From an uncultured bacterium (GTDB taxonomy: Bacteria; Bacillota; Clostridia; Oscillospirales; Oscillospiraceae): 8,681 nt of DNA. The stretch spans positions 1 through 8,681 of the forward strand of contig CAJMQR010000044.1 of NCBI GenBank assembly GCA_905215665.1, read 5' to 3'. Shown in pieces: positions 5,619 through 8,681 of the stretch. Every line of letters starts with the position of its first letter. The first letter of the stretch is position 1. Below the pieces are notes generated by a model that saw nothing but the letters and a program-made list of their open reading frames with translations, did not search any database and was not told the DNA's origin. Position numbers and translations under genes: made by a program.

Positions 5619-6305
5619 ATGAAAAGATCCGAAATCAATGCCGTCATCAAAAAGTTTGAAGCCCTGCTGCAGAAGTGCAGCTTCGCGCTGCCGCCCTTCC
5701 TGAGCTGGACGCCCGAGGAATGGCAGAACAAAGGCCATGAATACGACGAAATCCGCGACAATATGCTCGGCTGGGACGTCACGGACTATGGCATGGGGCA
5801 GTTCGATACCCTCGGACTTGCGCTGATTACCATCCGCAACGGCAATGTTCACAATCCAAAGTATACCAAGTGCTATGCAGAGAAGATCATGATGTGTGAC
5901 GAGGGGCAGGTTTCCCCGATGCACTTCCACTGGAACAAGATGGAGGACATCATCAACCGCGGCGGCAACGAGATTCATTTCAAGCTTTACAATGCCACCA
6001 AGGATGAGCAGCTTGCGGACACGGATGTGGAGATCTGCAAGGATGGCCGACGCTACTACGTCAAGGCGGGCGAGACGATCGTCCTGCGTCCCGGAGAGAG
6101 CCTGTCTCTGTATCCTTACTACTACCACGAGTTCATCATCCCGAAGAACGGAAAGGGCCCGGCGCTGATCGGTGAGGTTTCCATGTGCAATGATGACAAC
6201 ACCGATAACCGCTTCCTCAAGCCCCTCGGCCGTTTCCCAACCATTGAAGAGGATGAACCCGCTTACCGTCTGCTTTGCACGGAGTATCCCGCGGCAAAGG
6301 ACTGA
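5619..6305 (+). CDS. D-lyxose isomerase family sugar isomerase
   Basis: A cupin-fold metal-dependent isomerase of 228 residues, the usual size for D-lyxose isomerases (D-lyxose to D-xylulose, often also D-mannose to D-fructose). The metal ligands are clear: H102 and H104 in SPMHFHW, the glutamate E109 in NKMEDIINRGG, and H170 in YYYHEF. The PGESLSLYPYYYHEF block (158-172) is characteristic of the family. It is unrelated in fold to the first operon gene although both are aldose-ketose isomerases, so the operon may handle two aldoses that feed the same kinase. AAAGGAG lies 8 nt before the ATG, and the gap to the preceding gene is 13 nt. It is the last gene before a strong terminator. Specificity among lyxose, mannose and related sugars cannot be decided here. 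Confidence 0.9.
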   Translation: MKRSEINAVIKKFEALLQKCSFALPPFLSWTPEEWQNKGHEYDEIRDNMLGWDVTDYGMGQFDTLGLALITIRNGNVHNPKYTKCYAEKIMMCDEGQVSPMHFHWNKMEDIINRGGNEIHFKLYNATKDEQLADTDVEICKDGRRYYVKAGETIVLRPGESLSLYPYYYHEFIIPKNGKGPALIGEVSMCNDDNTDNRFLKPLGRFPTIEEDEPAYRLLCTEYPAAKD

Positions 6306-6337
6306 AAGGCCGTTAACCTGTAACCGTAGAAGTAAAG

Positions 6338-6367
6338 CCGCCGGCTGTTTACAGCCGGCGGATTTTT
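6338..6367 (+). terminator. Intrinsic terminator of the sugar operon
   Basis: CCGCCGGCTG (6338-6347) pairs perfectly with CAGCCGGCGG (6352-6361) around a TTTA loop, followed by A and five T residues (6363-6367). It begins 33 nt after the stop of the D-lyxose isomerase gene. On the minus strand the tail is only CTTTACTTC, so it might also stop the convergent LysR transcript weakly. A second, imperfect hairpin (6376-6400) lies 5 nt beyond the LysR stop but has no T-run. Confidence 0.9.
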
Positions 6368-6404
6368 AGTATATGGCCTGCCACTTGGAAAATGGCGGGC
6401 GCCT

Positions 6405-7331
6405 TCAGGGCAGCGCGTCTGCGGAAGACGGAAAGGGAGCTTCGTCCAGACTTTGCAGAACAAACTCGGCAAAACGTCTGGCTGCCGCAGTCGGTTCGCT
6501 GCTGCGGAGCATGCACATGGACACGGAGCGCGGGGGAAGCGTCTCATTAACCTTCAATTCCCGAATAACGCCGCGATCCAGCCCGGAAAGCGACATCTCC
6601 CGTGTGACGCAGGCGACGCCGAGACCGATCCGCGCCAGAGAGATCAGCAGGTTATGGCTGGCGGATTCCATCTCCGGTTCCAGCTTCAGACCGCGCTGCA
6701 GGAACTGTGCTTCCAGAAAGCGCCGGGAACTGGCGGCGCGGTCGAGAACCAGCAGCGGGAAGTGCGTGATTTCCTCCAGCGTATAAATCCGCTCGAAATC
6801 GCAGGGATAGTCCGGCGCCGCGACAAAGGCGGTGTGTGTGGCAAAGCAGGTGACGGTGTGGAAGTTTTCCCCCGCCGGCGGCGTGGTGGCAAAGGCAAGG
6901 TCAACCTGACCGTCCTTGAGCTGTTCCAGTACCCGCCCGCTTGTACCCCCATGAATGTGAATGCGAATCTGAGGGTATGCCTTGTGGTAGGACTGCAGAA
7001 TGGGCATGAGATAGTATTTCATGAGCGTGCTGTTGATCCCGATGGATAGCTCGCCCGTGACCAGCTCCCGCATCTGCTGCAGGCGGTGTTCCCCGGCCTG
7101 CAAAAGCGACAGGGCTCTGGAGACATACTCATAAAGGTGCCGCCCCTCCGCGGTCAGGCTGACGCCGCGCGGATGCCGGGAAAAGAGCTGCACCTGCAGC
7201 GACGTTTCCAGAGCCTTGAGACTTTGACTTACGGCGGACTGAGAGATATACAGCTTCTGTGCCGCGGCGGTTAGATTCCCGCAGTCCGCGACTTCCTTGA
7301 AGATCCGGTATTGTTCCAGCTTGGCAATCAT
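6405..7331 (-). CDS. LysR-type transcriptional regulator
   Basis: A regulator of 308 residues, normal for the LysR family. The N-terminal winged HTH has the classic pattern: LEQYRIFKEVADCGNLTAAA (5-24), then YISQSAVSQSLKALE (28-42) and the wing segment LFSRHPRGVSLTAEG (49-63). A periplasmic-binding-protein-like effector domain follows from about residue 93 (GELSIGINSTLMKYYLMP). I chose the ATG at 7331 because GGAG (complement of 7339-7342) is 7 nt upstream; the in-frame GTG at 7335-7337 overlaps that site. It is divergent from an FAD-dependent dehydrogenase and separated from it by 118 bp with a LysR-type box. It is convergent with the sugar operon, so the dehydrogenase gene, not the sugar operon, is its likely target. 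The effector is unknown. Confidence 0.93.
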   Translation of the reverse strand: MIAKLEQYRIFKEVADCGNLTAAAQKLYISQSAVSQSLKALETSLQVQLFSRHPRGVSLTAEGRHLYEYVSRALSLLQAGEHRLQQMRELVTGELSIGINSTLMKYYLMPILQSYHKAYPQIRIHIHGGTSGRVLEQLKDGQVDLAFATTPPAGENFHTVTCFATHTAFVAAPDYPCDFERIYTLEEITHFPLLVLDRAASSRRFLEAQFLQRGLKLEPEMESASHNLLISLARIGLGVACVTREMSLSGLDRGVIRELKVNETLPPRSVSMCMLRSSEPTAAARRFAEFVLQSLDEAPFPSSADALP

Positions 7332-7352
7332 AGACACTCTCCATTAGGTATT

Positions 7353-7375
7353 CTTATTGCAGTTATTAAAATAAG
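7353..7375. promoter_or_regulatory. LysR-type T-N11-A binding site
   Basis: CTTATT (7353-7358) and AATAAG (7370-7375) are perfect inverted repeats separated by exactly 11 nt, which is the canonical T-N11-A box of LysR regulators. A further half-site CTTAT lies at 7384-7388, overlapping the -35 region of the dehydrogenase promoter; it could be the activation site in the usual two-site arrangement. The box is 22 bp from the LysR start codon, so the regulator could also control its own gene. Confidence 0.6.
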
Positions 7376-7379
7376 ATAT

Positions 7380-7408
7380 TTTACTTATGCATTCGCTTGT
7401 ATTATAAT
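7380..7408 (+). promoter_or_regulatory. Promoter of the FAD-dependent dehydrogenase gene
   Basis: TTTACT (7380-7385) is followed by 17 nt and a perfect TATAAT (7403-7408). The start would be near 7415, giving a leader of about 35 nt that includes GGAGAG (7438-7443), 6 nt before the ATG. The weak -35 box next to a LysR-type site suits an activated promoter. Confidence 0.65.
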
Positions 7409-7429
7409 AACACAGTTGAAAAAATGCAA
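7401..7429 (-). promoter_or_regulatory. Candidate promoter of the LysR-type gene
   Basis: On the minus strand TTGCAT (complement of 7424-7429) is followed by 17 nt and TATAAT (complement of 7401-7406). Its -10 box overlaps the -10 box of the opposite promoter by four bases, so RNA polymerase could not occupy both at once. The LysR box at 7353-7375 would lie just downstream of its start point, where bound regulator could block its own transcription. Confidence 0.5.
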
Positions 7430-7449
7430 GTGCATATGGAGAGAAAAGA

Positions 7450-8681
7450 ATGGATCGAAATTATGACGTTGTGATTATCGGCGCCGGCCCCGGCGGAATC
7501 TTTGCCGCATATGAGCTGACGCAGAAGAAAACATGCCTGCGCATTGCCGTGCTGGAAGCGGGGCATCCGCTGGAAAAGCGCCGCTGTCCCATCGACGGCG
7601 AGAAGGTCAAAAGCTGCATCCGCTGCGGCTGCTGCTCGATCATGAGCGGATTCGGCGGCGCGGGGGCTTTTTCGGACGGGAAATACAATATTACGAACGA
7701 TTTTGGCGGAACGCTCTACGAGCATGTCGGCAAAAAGCAGGCCATCGCCCTGATGAAATATGTGGACGAGATCAATCTGCGCTTCGGCGGCGCGGGAACG
7801 AAGCTCTACTCCACCGCGGGCACGCGCTTCAAAAAGCTCTGCCTGCAGCACAAGCTCAATCTGCTGGATGCCTCCGTCCGCCACCTCGGAACCGACATCA
7901 ACTATGTTGTCCTGACAAACCTCTACGAAGAGCTGCGGAAGCATGTGGACTTTTACTTTGACATGCCGGCGCGGAAAATCGAAAAAACCGGAGACGGCTA
8001 CCGCATCGACTGCGGCGAGGAGCATTTTTCCTGCCGCGAGTGCGTGGTTTCCGTCGGACGCAGCGGCAGCAAGTGGATGAAGCGGGTCTGCGCGCATCTG
8101 AACATTCCCACAAAGTCCAACCGCGTGGATCTCGGCGTCCGTGTTGAGCTGCCGGCCGTGATCTTTTCCCATTTGACAGACGAGCTGTATGAGAGCAAGA
8201 TCGTTTACCGCACCCAGCAGTTTGAAGACTGTGTGCGCACCTTCTGCATGAATCCGAACGGGATTGTGGTCAACGAGAATACCAACGGTATCGTCACCGT
8301 CAACGGCCACAGCTACGAGGGCAAGGAGATGCAGACCGAGAACACGAATTTTGCGCTGCTGGTGGCCAAGCACTTTTCCGAGCCATTCAAGGACAGCAAC
8401 GGCTACGGCGAGAGCATCGCGCGGCTGTCGAACATGCTGGGCGGCGGCGTGATTGTGCAGCGCTTCGGCGATCTGATCCGCGGGCGCAGAAGCACCGACA
8501 AGCGCATTGAAGAGGGGCTGGTAACGCCGACCCTCGCGGCGACGCCCGGAGATCTGAGCCTGGTGCTGCCGAAGCGCATCCTCGACGGGATCATCGAAAT
8601 GATCTATGCGCTGGACAAAATCGCGCCGGGCACCGCCAACGACGATACGCTGCTCTACGGCGTGGAGGTCAAGTTCTACAA
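7450..8681 (+). CDS. FAD-dependent dehydrogenase, COG2509-like (3' end missing)
   Basis: An open frame of 410 codons that runs off the window end without a stop. The protein starts with a Rossmann FAD-binding motif: DVVIIGAGPGG (6-16) with an acidic residue E36 at the end of the second strand. The stretch GFGGAGAFSDGKYN (67-80) is typical of the uncharacterised FAD-dependent dehydrogenase group COG2509. Just before it is a cysteine-rich segment (C46, then CIRCGCC at 56-62), which might bind a metal or cluster or be redox-active; this is inference. A second dinucleotide-binding-like stretch, CVVSVGRSGS, lies around residues 199-208. Family members are about 460-490 residues, so roughly 50-80 residues should lie beyond the window. 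The ATG has GGAGAG 6 nt upstream. Its substrate is unknown, and it is probably controlled by the divergent LysR-type protein. Confidence 0.88.
   Translation, partial: MDRNYDVVIIGAGPGGIFAAYELTQKKTCLRIAVLEAGHPLEKRRCPIDGEKVKSCIRCGCCSIMSGFGGAGAFSDGKYNITNDFGGTLYEHVGKKQAIALMKYVDEINLRFGGAGTKLYSTAGTRFKKLCLQHKLNLLDASVRHLGTDINYVVLTNLYEELRKHVDFYFDMPARKIEKTGDGYRIDCGEEHFSCRECVVSVGRSGSKWMKRVCAHLNIPTKSNRVDLGVRVELPAVIFSHLTDELYESKIVYRTQQFEDCVRTFCMNPNGIVVNENTNGIVTVNGHSYEGKEMQTENTNFALLVAKHFSEPFKDSNGYGESIARLSNMLGGGVIVQRFGDLIRGRRSTDKRIEEGLVTPTLAATPGDLSLVLPKRILDGIIEMIYALDKIAPGTANDDTLLYGVEVKFY

Noticed and set aside
6376..6400. A hairpin just after the LysR stop as its terminator.
   Set aside because: The stem is only about 8 bp with a G-T pair, and the following minus-strand bases lack a T-run, so the evidence is too weak to list it as a feature.
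1..8681. CRISPR arrays, tRNA or rRNA genes, defence or toxin-antitoxin genes.
   Set aside because: No regularly spaced repeats, cloverleaf-like segments or relevant protein motifs were seen; nearly all sequence is accounted for by the listed metabolic and regulatory genes.

Overview
The window looks like a chromosomal segment from a moderately GC-rich Firmicute of the class Clostridia, possibly an Oscillospirales-type gut anaerobe. This is inferred from AGGAGG-type ribosome binding sites, sigma-A style -35/-10 boxes in AT-rich gaps, and the protein families present. No rRNA or marker gene is available to confirm it.

Layout. Positions 1-141 hold a long near-perfect inverted repeat (43-109), probably the end or relic of an IS200/RAYT-like element, and the terminator of the next gene. 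A minimal AraC-type regulator (159-533, minus) follows. A 308-bp divergent gap (534-841) carries its promoter, two overlapping operator-like dyads, and candidate control sites for the operon to the right. A tightly packed six-gene plus-strand operon (842-6305) encodes, in order, an L-fucose/L-arabinose isomerase-family protein, a PfkB sugar kinase, a ribulose-phosphate 3-epimerase-family protein, a 6-phospho-3-hexuloisomerase (SIS fold), a DUF4432 aldose-1-epimerase-like protein and a D-lyxose isomerase. Gene junctions are 1- or 4-nt overlaps or gaps of 1-13 nt, and the operon ends in a strong intrinsic terminator (6338-6367). A second module follows. It has a LysR-type regulator (6405-7331, minus) divergent from an FAD-dependent dehydrogenase of the COG2509 type (7450 to beyond the window end), with a T-N11-A LysR box and overlapping promoters between them.

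How the genes may work together. The operon reads as a peripheral route for an unusual sugar. A mutarotase-like protein presents the right anomer, one of two unrelated aldose-ketose isomerases makes a ketose, and the kinase phosphorylates it. The epimerase and the hexuloisomerase, both of which work through 2,3-enediol(ate) chemistry, would then rearrange the ketose phosphate into fructose 6-phosphate or xylulose 5-phosphate. No transporter and no hexulose-6-phosphate synthase lies in the window, so the hexuloisomerase is probably not serving formaldehyde fixation. The substrate cannot be read from the sequence; D-altrose/D-allulose or a related rare hexose is one consistent guess. The AraC-type protein is the obvious candidate regulator. 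This combination of genes is the best candidate here for an undescribed system.
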